Assembly: GCA_050698355.1 (NCBI GenBank)
Contig: JBOHBN010000135.1
Coordinates: forward strand, 1 to 8,388
DNA: 8,388 bases
Reading direction: 5' to 3'
Source: JBOHBN01 sp050698355
GTDB lineage: Bacteria > Actinomycetota > Actinomycetes > Streptosporangiales > WHST01
This document shows positions 1 through 7,248 of this stretch, in pieces. The position numbers were made by a program, and so were the translations under genes. The notes under the pieces are model-generated. The model was not told where the DNA came from and did not search any database. It saw nothing but the letters and a program-made list of their open reading frames with translations. Position 1 is the first letter of the stretch, and each line of letters opens with the position of its first letter.

Positions 1-278
1 CCGTCCGGCTTGTCGCCGCCGTCCGGCGACATGTTCGGCCAGAACACCGAGTGGTTGACGTGGCCGGCGAGGTTGAACGCGAGGTTCTTCTCCTGCAGGT
101 TCACCGTGCTCATGTCGTTCTTGTCGCGCAGCTCGGCGAGCTTCTCCACCGCCGTGTTCGCGCCCGTGACGTACGTGTTGTGGTGCTTGTCGTGGTGGAG
201 CTCCATGATCTCGCCGGAGATGTGGGGCTCGAGCGCACCGTAGTCGTACGGCAGGTCAGGCAGCTTGTACTCCGCCAT
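1..278 (-). CDS. sodA: Superoxide dismutase (Mn/Fe family), N-terminal part
   Basis: Cytoplasmic enzyme that dismutates superoxide to hydrogen peroxide and oxygen. Reading leftward from an ATG at 278, the frame stays open to the window edge, giving about 92 residues of a protein usually near 200, so the C-terminal half lies outside. Seen: the opening MAEYKLPDLPYDYGALEP, the helical hairpin ELHHDKHHNTYV (metal ligand His28) and NLAGHVNHSVFW (ligand His76). The other two ligands (DxxxH) are not in view. Gly72 sits where Mn enzymes carry Gly rather than the Gln of classic Fe enzymes, but mycobacterial Fe-SOD has the same GHVNH context, so the metal is undecided. The start is firm: a strong Shine-Dalgarno AAAGGGAGG (286-294) lies 7 nt upstream. 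metE ends 57 nt upstream on the same strand, so read-through is possible, although a separate promoter in the gap is not excluded. Confidence 0.95.
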   Translation of the reverse strand, partial: MAEYKLPDLPYDYGALEPHISGEIMELHHDKHHNTYVTGANTAVEKLAELRDKNDMSTVNLQEKNLAFNLAGHVNHSVFWPNMSPDGGDKPD

Positions 279-285
279 AAGACGG

Positions 286-294
286 CCTCCCTTT
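286..294 (-). promoter_or_regulatory. Ribosome binding site of sodA
   Basis: On the minus strand the sequence reads AAAGGGAGG, a near-perfect anti-16S match 7 nt before the ATG at 278. It decides the start codon. Next to it, at 295-304, is a perfect 10-bp palindrome, CTTGATCAAG. Confidence 0.8.
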
Positions 295-335
295 CTTGAT
301 CAAGTCGGCGACGCCAACGTTACCTCGCACTGCCC

Positions 336-2651
336 CTACCCCATCTTTGACTCGCTACGCACGCGCTGGGCCGCCCGGACCAGGTTGGCAACCGCCGGCT
401 CGACCTCCGCGTACCCGCGCGTCTTCAGGCCGCAGTCCGGGTTCACCCACAGCCGTTCGGCAGGAACCGAGACGAGCGCGGAGCGCAGCAGGTCGGTGAC
501 CTCGTCCACGCTCGGCACCCGCGGCGAGTGGATGTCGTACACGCCGGGCCCGATCCCCCGCTTGAAGCCCGCCTCGGCGACGGTGGGCAACAGCTCCATC
601 CGCGACCGGGCCGCCTCGATGCTCGTGACGTCGGCGTCGAGCGCATCGATGGCCTCGAAGACCTCGGCGAACTCCGAGTAGCACAGGTGGGTGTGCACCT
701 GCGTCCTCGTCGCGACGCCTGCCGTGGCGAGGCGGAACGCCTCGACGGACCAGTCGAGGTACGCCCGCTGCTCCGCCGCGCGGGGCGGCAGCAGTTCCCG
801 CAACGCCGGCTCGTCCACCTGCACGATCGCCACCCCGACCGACTCCAGGTCGACGGTCTCGTCGCGGATCGCCAGCGCCACCTGGCGGGCGGTCTCGGCC
901 ATCGGCTGGTCGTCTCGCACGAACGACCAGGCGAGGATCGTGACCGGTCCGGTCAGCATGCCCTTGACCGGGCGCTGCGTGAGCGATTTGGCGTACCGAG
1001 CCCACTCCACGGTGATCGGCTCCGGACGCGAGACGTCGCCGTACAGCACCGGCGGCCGGACACAGCGCGACCCGTACGACTGGACCCAACCCGCCGAGGT
1101 CGTGACGAAGCCGTCCAGGTGCTCGGCGAAGTACTGCACCATGTCGTTGCGTTCCGGCTCGCCGTGCACCACGACGTCGACGCCCAGGTCCTCCTGCAGC
1201 TCGACGGCGCGGCCGATCTCGCCGCGCATCCGCTCGACGTACTCGCGCTCGCCTATCCGGCCCGCGCGATGTGCTGCGCGCGCGGCGCGCACGTCGCCCG
1301 TCTGCGGGAACGACCCGATCGTGGTGACGGGCAACGGCGGCAGCCGCAACCAGTCGCGCTGAGCGGCCGCGCGTTCGGCGTACGGCGCACGCTCGTAGTC
1401 GTCCGGACGCAGCGCGCCGATCCGTTCCCTGACCGCGGGATTGGCGAGGTCACGGGACTCCTGGCGCACGCGGTGAGCGGCTCGTGCGGCGGCCAACTCC
1501 GCCTCGACCGCCGAGGCGCCCTCGTCGAGTGCACGACCGAGCACGACGACCTCACCGACCTTCTGCTCCGCGAACGCGAGCCAGGAGCGGATGCGCGGGT
1601 CGATCGCCTGCTCCGCCTCGACGTCGTACGGCACGTGCAGCAGCGAGCAGGACGTGCTCACCACCAGGTCGCCGACACGGTCGCGCAGCGCGGTCAACCG
1701 CTCGAGCGCGCCGTCCAGATCGGTGCGCCAGACGTTGCGCCCGTCCACGATCCCCGCAGCGACCGTCTTCGACCGCAGGGCCGCGGGCAGCGCGGCCGGG
1801 TCGGGCTCGCCACCGGCAACGAGGTCCAAGGCGATGCCCTCGATCGGCGCCGCGGCGAGCAGGGGCAGCGCCGCGCCGAGCTCGTCGAAGTACGACGCGG
1901 CGAGGATGGAGGGACGCTCGACCAGCCCACCGAGCCGCTCGTACGCGCGGGCCAGCATCGCCAGCTCGGCGTCGTCCCTGTCGGCGGTGAACGCCGGCTC
2001 GTCGAGCTGCACCCAGGTCGCGCCCTCGCCGTGCAACCGGGCGAGCAGCTCCGCGTACACAGCGAGCAGGTCGTCGAGACGATCCAGCGGGGTGAAGCCC
2101 GCGGGCCCGCCGGCCTCCGGCTTGGCCAGCAGCAGGAAGCTCACCGGACCGAGCACGACCGGCCGTGTCTCGATCCCCATCTCGCGGGCCTCTCGGTACT
2201 CGGCGACCGGCTTGTCGGTCCCGAGCCGGAAGGTCGTGCCGGGTCCGATCTCCGGCACCAGGTAGTGGTAGTTGGTGTCGAACCACTTGGTCATCTCGAG
2301 CGGCGCGACGCCGGCCTCGCCGCGTGCCATCGCGAAGTACGTACGCAGCTCGTCTCCCAGGCCGCGGAACCGCTCGGGCACCGCACCGACGAGCGCCGAC
2401 GTGTCGAGCACATGGTCGTAGTAGGAGAACGTGTTTCCAGGCACCGATGCAAGGCCGAGATCGGCCAGCCTGCGCCAGGTGGAAGTGCGCAGTTCGCACG
2501 CGGTCGCCTCGAGAGTGGCGCGGTCGCTGCGACCGTCCCAGTACGCCTCGAGGGCGTGCTTCAGCTCCCGGCGAGGGCCGATGCGCGGGTACCCGAGCAC
2601 GGTCGTACGCAGCGGGGTGGCGGAACGGGCGGCAGGTGAGTTCTTCGTCAC
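336..2651 (-). CDS. metE: Cobalamin-independent methionine synthase MetE
   Basis: 5-methyltetrahydropteroyltriglutamate-homocysteine S-methyltransferase: transfers the methyl of methyl-THF-Glu3 to homocysteine in the last step of methionine synthesis, in the cytoplasm and without B12. About 771 residues (E. coli 753). The N-terminal domain opens with LGYPRIGPRRELKHALEAYW. The C-terminal catalytic barrel starts at TTIGSFPQT and includes HGEPERNDMVQYF. The zinc ligands are all present: His655 and Cys657 (THLCYSEF), Glu679 (SIEAARS) and Cys740 (NPDCGLKTR). The GTG start at 2651 is preferred because GAGGAGAG lies just upstream. The frame is open further up, and an in-frame ATG at 2726 would add 25 residues but has no spaced Shine-Dalgarno and lies in the riboswitch leader. 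The residue matching E. coli Cys645, an oxidation-sensitive site, is Ser659 here. Regulation is by the upstream cobalamin riboswitch; the sod gene follows after 57 nt. Confidence 0.97.
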   Translation of the reverse strand: MTKNSPAARSATPLRTTVLGYPRIGPRRELKHALEAYWDGRSDRATLEATACELRTSTWRRLADLGLASVPGNTFSYYDHVLDTSALVGAVPERFRGLGDELRTYFAMARGEAGVAPLEMTKWFDTNYHYLVPEIGPGTTFRLGTDKPVAEYREAREMGIETRPVVLGPVSFLLLAKPEAGGPAGFTPLDRLDDLLAVYAELLARLHGEGATWVQLDEPAFTADRDDAELAMLARAYERLGGLVERPSILAASYFDELGAALPLLAAAPIEGIALDLVAGGEPDPAALPAALRSKTVAAGIVDGRNVWRTDLDGALERLTALRDRVGDLVVSTSCSLLHVPYDVEAEQAIDPRIRSWLAFAEQKVGEVVVLGRALDEGASAVEAELAAARAAHRVRQESRDLANPAVRERIGALRPDDYERAPYAERAAAQRDWLRLPPLPVTTIGSFPQTGDVRAARAAHRAGRIGEREYVERMRGEIGRAVELQEDLGVDVVVHGEPERNDMVQYFAEHLDGFVTTSAGWVQSYGSRCVRPPVLYGDVSRPEPITVEWARYAKSLTQRPVKGMLTGPVTILAWSFVRDDQPMAETARQVALAIRDETVDLESVGVAIVQVDEPALRELLPPRAAEQRAYLDWSVEAFRLATAGVATRTQVHTHLCYSEFAEVFEAIDALDADVTSIEAARSRMELLPTVAEAGFKRGIGPGVYDIHSPRVPSVDEVTDLLRSALVSVPAERLWVNPDCGLKTRGYAEVEPAVANLVRAAQRVRSESKMG

Positions 2652-2684
2652 GGGCTCTCTCCTCGCGAGCTTTCGGTAAGCCCG
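2651..2684 (-). promoter_or_regulatory. Possible RBS-sequestering hairpin at the metE start
   Basis: On the minus strand CGGGCU (2679-2684) is complementary over 6 bp to AGCCCG (2651-2656), which ends on the first base of the GTG start. The enclosed segment carries the Shine-Dalgarno GAGGAGAG. Folding would hide both the RBS and the start, a common translational output for cobalamin riboswitches. The complementarity is seen; the regulatory role is inferred. The stem is short and the loop long (22 nt), so other pairings are possible. Confidence 0.4.
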
Positions 2685-2707
2685 CCACGGCGGAGCAGCA
2701 CGCGGCG

Positions 2708-2752
2708 CCTCGTCGATCGAGGTCATCCGCCGCGTCGCCCCCCGCGGGGGCG
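2708..2752 (-). other. Hairpins in the metE leader (expression platform candidates)
   Basis: Two local hairpins lie between the riboswitch and the metE RBS. One is an all-GC stem, CGCCCCC with GGGGGCG around a 3-nt loop (2736-2752). The other is CCTCG with CGAGG around a 5-nt loop (2708-2722). Neither is followed by a U-run on the minus strand, so a classic intrinsic terminator is not supported. They may act as alternative pairing partners or as a U-less actinobacterial terminator. Confidence 0.4.
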
Positions 2753-2777
2753 CGGCAGCGCACGCCGGGCGCGCGCA

Positions 2778-2965
2778 CCGATGGCAGGTCTTCGGGCTCA
2801 CGGGCGCGCGTTTTCCGCACCTACTGGCCGTCGCTTCCCAGGTCTCCAAGACCCAGTGCTCGAGCCGTCCGGCACAACAGTGGACCGGACGGTGACGGCG
2901 GTCGTTCCCGTTCACCGCTGCGGGGCAGCCCCGGAGTCACACCGGGTTCCCTGTTACCTCACCGC
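2778..2965 (-). ncRNA. Cobalamin (B12) riboswitch upstream of metE
   Basis: Leader RNA aptamer for adenosyl- or methylcobalamin in the 5' UTR of metE, reading leftward. Seen on the minus strand: the 5' core GGGAACCCGGTGTGACTCCG followed by GGGGCTGCCCCGCAGCGGTGA, matching the family pattern GGGAA..GGTG..A.TCC..GC..CCCGC..CTGT.A. A central arm with CCGGACGG/CCGTCCGG complementarity follows, then CTGGGAAGCGACGGCCAGTAGG, and finally the B12 box AGCCCGAAGACCTGCC at 2783-2798. About 130 nt separate the box from the GTG start of metE. Known for the family: ligand binding turns off B12-independent metE when B12 allows MetH to work. Ends are approximate. The long open frame running through it to 2915 is not protein-coding. 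Confidence 0.93.
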
Positions 2966-3143
2966 GACTCGGCGCGATGAACCACCAGCACCCACCACCA
3001 TACCGGTGCCGCGACCACCGGGTGCACTGACGGTGATCGAAGACCGGCGGGCGAACCGTCACGGACGGGCCCGTGGGGCGGCCGGACACGCTACGGTAAG
3101 CCGCACGCCGACCACCTGGCGAGACGACCATACGGGGGGACAG
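2966..3143. promoter_or_regulatory. Divergent promoter region between metE and the lipoprotein gene
   Basis: About 178 bp with no gene, between the riboswitch 5' end and the plus-strand lipoprotein start. It must hold the leftward metE promoter. A TATGGT (-10-like, TAnnnT) lies on the minus strand at 2997-3002, about 32 bp before the aptamer, but no convincing -35 accompanies it. On the plus strand TACGGT at 3092-3097 is a -10-like hexamer 46 bp before the lipoprotein ATG, again without a clear -35. Both are weak assignments. Confidence 0.3.
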
Positions 3144-3773
3144 ATGCGACTGGCCGCTACTCGCTTGGCGATCGCGGGCGCACTCGTCGGCGTGACGATG
3201 ACCGCATGCGGCGGCGGGTCGTCGGAGGCGACGTCACCCACGCCTGCGGAGTCGACGTCCGATACCGCCGACCCCGCGACGAAGACACCGACCAGCACGT
3301 CCTCGACGGAGGGTGCGACCGGGTCGACCCAGCGCAAGGCCACCGCGATCAACACGCCTTCGGAGCCGAAGGCTCGGGCGGTCAAGGCGTTCGTCCACCG
3401 GTTCGTGAAGGTGGACAACCGCGCCACTCGCACGGGCCACTACTCCCGCCGGGACACCATGGTCGACAACCACACCTGCGATGACTGCAGGGAGTCCAAG
3501 GAGTACGCCAGGCGCATCTACGGCAACGGCGGCAAAATCGAGGGCGGCCTGTTCACCCACTCGAAGATCACCGTCACCGGCACGGTGGCGGGCCGCTACT
3601 TCGTGGACCTCGACACCGTGCTCAGCGCGTACAAGTCCTACAACGGCAGCGGCGACGTGACCGACAGCGCTCCGGATCAGCACGAGATCGTCCATTACAC
3701 GGTGATGCGGCAACACGGTCACTGGACGATCGTCCACGGCCACACCGAGATGACGGGCAGCGCGCCGTCATGA
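3144..3773 (+). CDS. Putative secreted lipoprotein, DUF6318-like
   Basis: 209-residue predicted lipoprotein of unknown function, probably anchored on the outer face of the membrane. Seen: a signal peptide (residues 1-21) with positive charge, a hydrophobic core and lipobox-like MTAC, lipidated Cys22; then a Thr/Ser/Pro-rich linker (about 23-72) typical of actinobacterial surface lipoproteins; then a folded domain (about 74-205). That domain has HTCDDC (Cys112, Cys115), a GGKIEGG turn and a C-terminal strand pattern ending HWTIVHGHTE. The CxxC followed by a Gly-rich 'GG.IEGG' resembles the DUF6318 family and looks loosely NTF2-like; this is recalled from memory, not searched. The ATG at 3144 is chosen because the signal peptide starts there; a G-run (3134-3139) is a weak, close Shine-Dalgarno. 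It ends 106 bp before efeU on the same strand, but the iron box and likely promoter in that gap suggest a separate unit. Confidence 0.85.
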   Translation: MRLAATRLAIAGALVGVTMTACGGGSSEATSPTPAESTSDTADPATKTPTSTSSTEGATGSTQRKATAINTPSEPKARAVKAFVHRFVKVDNRATRTGHYSRRDTMVDNHTCDDCRESKEYARRIYGNGGKIEGGLFTHSKITVTGTVAGRYFVDLDTVLSAYKSYNGSGDVTDSAPDQHEIVHYTVMRQHGHWTIVHGHTEMTGSAPS

Positions 3774-3825
3774 GGTCCGGATAGCGCGGCCCGGGGCGGG
3801 GGGTGTCGTGCGGTTGGTCAGGGAG

Positions 3826-3844
3826 TAAGGTTAGCCTTACCAAA
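3826..3844 (+). promoter_or_regulatory. IdeR/DtxR-type iron box upstream of efeU
   Basis: TAAGGTTAGCCTTACCAAA matches the DtxR/IdeR consensus TWAGGTTAGSCTAACCTWA at 18 of 19 positions, with only position 13 (T for A) differing. It lies 35 bp before the efeU ATG. A -10-like TAAGGT (3826-3831) overlaps its left half, so a bound repressor would block the promoter. Known for the family: Fe2+-loaded IdeR/DtxR binds such sites and represses iron uptake. No regulator gene is present in this window. Confidence 0.88.
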
Positions 3845-3879
3845 CTGACCTGGCCGCGCCCCGAAGGGACTGATACCGG

Positions 3880-4752
3880 ATGCTGCCGACACTCGTCATC
3901 GGCCTCCGCGAGGGGCTGGAAGCCTCGCTGATCGTCGGCATCATCGCCGCCTTCCTCGGGCAGCAGGGACGGCGCGACAAGCTGCGGCTCGTCTGGATCG
4001 GCGTCGTCGCCGCCATCGTGCTCTGCCTGGGAATCGGGGTCGGCCTCGAGGCCCTCTCGGCCAACCTGCCGCAGCGGCAGCAAGAGGGCATGGAGACCGT
4101 GATCGGCCTGCTCGCCGTCGTGCTCGTCACGTACATGATCGTCTGGATGGCCAAGCACGCCAGGGGCATGAAGCGCGAGCTGGAGGGTGAGGCCGCGGGC
4201 GCGCTCGCCAAGGGATCGGTGGGAGCGCTCGTCGCGATGGCGTTCCTCGCGGTGCTGCGCGAGGGGTTCGAGACCACGGTGTTCCTGCTCGCCACGCTGC
4301 AGGCCGCCAGCACCGCGACCCTCGGGGCGGTCGGCGCGATCCTGGGCATCCTCATCGCCGTGGCGATCGGCTACGGCATCTACCGCGGCGGAGTGCGGCT
4401 CAACCTCGGGCGCTTCTTCACCGCCACGGGGGCCGTCCTGGTGTTCGTCGCCGCCGGCCTGGTGATGCACGCCCTGCGCACCGCGCACGAGGCGGGCTGG
4501 GTGAACTTCGGCCAGCAGCAGGCCCTCGACCTGACCGCGATCGTCCGCCCCGGCACCCCGGTCGAGGCACTGCTCACCGGCGTCCTCGGCATCCAGGCGG
4601 TGCCGGTGGTCACCGAGGCCGTCGGCTGGCTCATCTATGCCGTCCCGATGCTGGCGTACGTGCTGTGGCCACGGCGCAAGCCGGCGCGGCGTGCCGCCCC
4701 GGCCACCGAGGTGCACCGGCCGACCCCCGCACCGGCGCCGACCGAATCCTAG
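3880..4752 (+). CDS. efeU: EfeU, Ftr1-family iron permease
   Basis: Integral membrane permease that moves iron across the cytoplasmic membrane in the EfeUOB system. 290 residues, slightly longer than E. coli EfeU (276), with about seven hydrophobic helices. Both Ftr1 hallmark motifs are present and intact: REGLE (residues 10-14, in the first helix) and REGFE (127-131, in the fourth). The glutamates of these REXXE motifs are the expected iron-coordinating residues. The C-terminal tail from about residue 262 is basic, then Pro/Ala-rich, and likely cytoplasmic or disordered. The ATG start puts the first REGLE at the usual distance from the N-terminus; GAAGGGA (3863-3869) lies 10 nt upstream, a little far. 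It is first in the operon, 42 bp before efeO, and probably under the iron box at 3826-3844. Confidence 0.96.
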   Translation: MLPTLVIGLREGLEASLIVGIIAAFLGQQGRRDKLRLVWIGVVAAIVLCLGIGVGLEALSANLPQRQQEGMETVIGLLAVVLVTYMIVWMAKHARGMKRELEGEAAGALAKGSVGALVAMAFLAVLREGFETTVFLLATLQAASTATLGAVGAILGILIAVAIGYGIYRGGVRLNLGRFFTATGAVLVFVAAGLVMHALRTAHEAGWVNFGQQQALDLTAIVRPGTPVEALLTGVLGIQAVPVVTEAVGWLIYAVPMLAYVLWPRRKPARRAAPATEVHRPTPAPAPTES

Positions 4753-4782
4753 CTCTCCGCGCGCCGCGCCCGCCCCGTACGT

Positions 4783-4791
4783 AGAAGGAGA
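4783..4791 (+). promoter_or_regulatory. Strong ribosome binding site of efeO
   Basis: AGAAGGAGA ends 3 nt before the efeO ATG at 4795. It is a much stronger Shine-Dalgarno than that of efeU, fitting higher output of the iron-binding lipoprotein than of the permease; that reading is inference. Confidence 0.7.
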
Positions 4792-4794
4792 TCC

Positions 4795-5952
4795 ATGCGA
4801 GGCTCCCCCGCCGCTGCCCTCCGGCTGGCGGCGACAGCCACCGCGCTCGTCACCGCGACCGGCGTCGTCACGGCCTGCGGCAACGCCGACGGCGCCACCG
4901 GCAAGGACGGCACGACGGTCGACGTCACGCTGACAGCGGACGGCTGCAAGCCCGACCCCGCGAAGGTGCCCGCCGGCGCGGTGACGTTCGACATCACCAA
5001 CAAGAGCGCCCCCAAGGTGAACGAGGCCGAGCTGCTCAACGGGAAGGTCATCGCCGGCGAGAAGGAGAACCTGACGCCCGGCCTGTCCGGCTCCTTCTCG
5101 CTCAAGCTGGACGCGGGCACGTACACGGTCTACTGCCCGAACGCGAAGCAGGAGAAGTGGGACCTCCGCGTCACCGGCGGGAAGGCCAAGTCCAGCTTCT
5201 CCGCCGGCGTGCGCAAGTCGTTGGACGGAGCCACGAAGAAGTACCACGACTACGTCGTCGACCAGGTCGACGCGTTCAACAAGGCGACAGGCACGTTCAC
5301 AGACGCCATCCGCGCCGGCGACATCGCCGAGGCGAAGAAGCTCTACGCGCCGGCGCGCTACCACTACGAGACGGTCGAGCCGGTGGCGGAGAGCTTCGGC
5401 TCGCTCGACCCGCAGATCGACGCGCGGGTCAACGACGTCGCCGAGGGTGACCGCTGGACGGGGTTCCATCGCCTCGAGAAGGCGCTCTGGAAGGACGAGT
5501 CGTTGAAGGGCATGACCGCCGTTGCGGGCGAGCTGGACAAGGACGGCGCGCGGCTCGCCGAGCTCGTCGCCGACACCACGTACCAGCCGGCGCAGCTCGC
5601 GAACGGTGCGACGGAGCTGCTGAACGAGGTCGCCTCCAGCAAGATCACTGGTGAGGAGGACAGGTACGGCCACACCGACCTGTCCGACTTCAAGGCGAAC
5701 ATCGTCGGCGGCAAGAAAGCATTCGACCTGCTCGAGCCGGCGCTGCGCGAGATCGACCCGAAGCTGGCGAAGCGGGTCGACAAGCACTACGGCAAGGTCC
5801 TGTCCGCGCTGAAGAAGTACGAGGGTCAGTACGCCGGTAGCGGCTTCGTCAACTACGCGACCGTCGGCCAGTCGGACCGCAGAGCGCTCACGCAGGAGGT
5901 GAACGCGCTCGCCGAACCGCTCTCCCAGGTAGCGGCGAAGGTGACCGGGTGA
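4795..5952 (+). CDS. efeO: EfeO, iron-binding lipoprotein (cupredoxin + M75 imelysin-like)
   Basis: Extracytoplasmic component of EfeUOB, thought to bind iron and work with EfeB to feed EfeU. 385 residues (E. coli about 375). Seen in order: a signal peptide ending VVTAC with Cys28 as the likely lipid anchor; a cupredoxin-like domain (about 40-132) holding Cys51 (ADGCKPD) and Cys114 (TVYCPN); then a helical M75/imelysin-like domain (about 140-385) with the family HxxE motif, His225-Arg-Leu-Glu228, proposed as a metal site. A lipid anchor replaces the free periplasmic form of Gram-negatives, as expected in a Gram-positive. The ATG at 4795 has a strong Shine-Dalgarno. The stop TGA overlaps the efeB GTG by 2 bases within GTGA, implying translational coupling. 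Confidence 0.96.
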   Translation: MRGSPAAALRLAATATALVTATGVVTACGNADGATGKDGTTVDVTLTADGCKPDPAKVPAGAVTFDITNKSAPKVNEAELLNGKVIAGEKENLTPGLSGSFSLKLDAGTYTVYCPNAKQEKWDLRVTGGKAKSSFSAGVRKSLDGATKKYHDYVVDQVDAFNKATGTFTDAIRAGDIAEAKKLYAPARYHYETVEPVAESFGSLDPQIDARVNDVAEGDRWTGFHRLEKALWKDESLKGMTAVAGELDKDGARLAELVADTTYQPAQLANGATELLNEVASSKITGEEDRYGHTDLSDFKANIVGGKKAFDLLEPALREIDPKLAKRVDKHYGKVLSALKKYEGQYAGSGFVNYATVGQSDRRALTQEVNALAEPLSQVAAKVTG

Positions 5953-7238
5953 CGATGGGGTCGCACGACGAGGGCGGTGGCTGCCCGTACACGCCAAGCA
6001 GGCGCGGGCTCTTCGCCGGGCTCGGCGCGCTGGGTGCGGGCACGTTCCTCAGCGGCGCGAGTGCCTGCGCCAGCGCGGCGGCGGAGGACGTGGGGCATGA
6101 GCGCAGCGGTGGCGTCGTGCCGTTCCACGGGCGGCATCAAGCGGGAGTCGGCACGCCCCAGCAGGATCGGCTGGTGTTCGCGGCGTACGACCTCTCGTCG
6201 AAGGGCAGCGTCGCGGAGAACCGCAAGGCGCTGACGACGCTGCTGCGTACCTGGACCGCCGCCGCGGAGAAGATGTGCCACGGCAAGCCGGTGCCCGGTG
6301 AGAGCGACGAGCTCATGGCGCCGCCCGCCGACACCGGCGAGGCCAGGGGACTGCCGCCGTCCGACCTCACTGTGACGGTCGGGTTCGGCCCGAGCCTGTT
6401 CGACGACCGGTTCGGGCTGGCGGGCAAGCGCCCGGCGGCGCTGGCCGACCTCCCGCGGCTGCCTCCGCAGGACCTGGACCCGGAACGTTGCGGTGGCGAC
6501 CTCTGCATACAGGCCTGCGCCAGCGACCCGCAGGTCGCCTTCCACGCCGTACGCAACCTCGCCCGGCTGGGACGCGAACAGGCCGTCGTCCGCTGGGTGC
6601 AGCTCGGGTTCGGGCGGGCCGCGTCCACGTCGAAGAAGCAGGACACGCCGCGCAATCTGTTCGGCTTCAAGGACGGCACGAACAACATCAAAGTCGAGGA
6701 CTCCGACGCCATGAACAGCTACGTCTGGGTCGGCGACGAGACCGACCAGCCGTGGATGAAGCACGGAACGTACCTGGTGGCGCGCCGGATCGCGATGCGG
6801 ACCGAGGCGTGGGACCGCGATTACCTCGCCGACCAGCAACGGGTGTTCGGCCGGGTCAAGACGACCGGGGCGCCGCTCACGGGCACCAAGGAGTTCGACC
6901 CGGTGCAGCTGAAGGAGAAGGGGCCGGACGGTCAGCCGCGCATCCCGATGGACGCGCACATCCGGCTCGCCGGGCCCTCCAACAACGGCGGCGAGCGGAT
7001 CCTGCGCCGCGCGTTCAACTACACCGACGGCATGCTGGCCAACGGCGAGCTCGATGCAGGGCTCTTTATGATCATCTTCCAGCAGGACCCGTGGAAGCAG
7101 TTCGTACGCATCCAGCGCTCGCTCGGCAGCCACGACGCGTTGAGCGAGTACATCGAGCATGTCGGTAGCGGGCTGTTCGCTTGCCCTCCCGGCGTACGCG
7201 AGGGCCGGTACTGGGGTCAGTCGCTGCTCGAGGGCTAG
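5949..7238 (+). CDS. efeB: EfeB, Tat-exported DyP-type heme peroxidase
   Basis: Heme peroxidase of the dye-decolorizing (DyP) family, the third EfeUOB subunit; in known systems it is exported folded and oxidises Fe2+ at the cell surface before uptake. 429 residues (E. coli 423). Seen: a twin-arginine signal SRRGLFAG (Arg18-Arg19) with a weakly hydrophobic stretch and Ala-rich cleavage region (about 39-46); the DyP motif GFKDG (239-243) with distal Asp242; proximal heme ligand His337 in DAHIRLAGP; and conserved Arg353/Arg354 in ILRRAFNY. The GTG start at 5949 is chosen because it overlaps the efeO stop (GTGA) and has GAAGGTG 5 nt upstream. The ATG two codons later (5955) is possible and would change nothing in the mature protein. 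Cys40 in the signal region is a poor lipobox match. It is the last gene of the operon, followed by a long inverted repeat. Confidence 0.96.
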   Translation: MTMGSHDEGGGCPYTPSRRGLFAGLGALGAGTFLSGASACASAAAEDVGHERSGGVVPFHGRHQAGVGTPQQDRLVFAAYDLSSKGSVAENRKALTTLLRTWTAAAEKMCHGKPVPGESDELMAPPADTGEARGLPPSDLTVTVGFGPSLFDDRFGLAGKRPAALADLPRLPPQDLDPERCGGDLCIQACASDPQVAFHAVRNLARLGREQAVVRWVQLGFGRAASTSKKQDTPRNLFGFKDGTNNIKVEDSDAMNSYVWVGDETDQPWMKHGTYLVARRIAMRTEAWDRDYLADQQRVFGRVKTTGAPLTGTKEFDPVQLKEKGPDGQPRIPMDAHIRLAGPSNNGGERILRRAFNYTDGMLANGELDAGLFMIIFQQDPWKQFVRIQRSLGSHDALSEYIEHVGSGLFACPPGVREGRYWGQSLLEG

Positions 7239-7248
7239 TCCCTGCAAG

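Noticed and set aside
528..2639. 703-codon open frame on the plus strand opposite metE
   Set aside because: It is a shadow of MetE with Arg/Gly/His-rich composition, no Shine-Dalgarno and no recognisable domain.
2652..2915. N-terminal extension of MetE (88 codons upstream of the GTG)
   Set aside because: The segment covers the cobalamin riboswitch and leader; the MetE family starts close to the LGYPRIG motif, and the good Shine-Dalgarno is at the GTG.
2781..3143. N-terminal extension of the lipoprotein frame
   Set aside because: The extension overlaps the antisense riboswitch, and the signal peptide with lipobox begins at 3144.
3622..5997. 791-codon open frame on the minus strand opposite efeU and efeO
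   Set aside because: It is antisense to well-recognised EfeU and EfeO, its translation is Arg/Gly/His/Asp-rich with no family motif, and long antisense frames are expected in high-GC DNA.
5949..6080. EfeB as a lipoprotein through Cys40
   Set aside because: The residues before Cys40 (Ala-Ser-Ala) lack the Leu/Val/Ile at -3 of a lipobox; a normal Tat cleavage in the following Ala-rich stretch is simpler.
5853..7247. 464-codon open frame on the minus strand opposite efeB
   Set aside because: It is antisense to EfeB, which carries all DyP motifs in the plus frame; composition is typical of a GC shadow.
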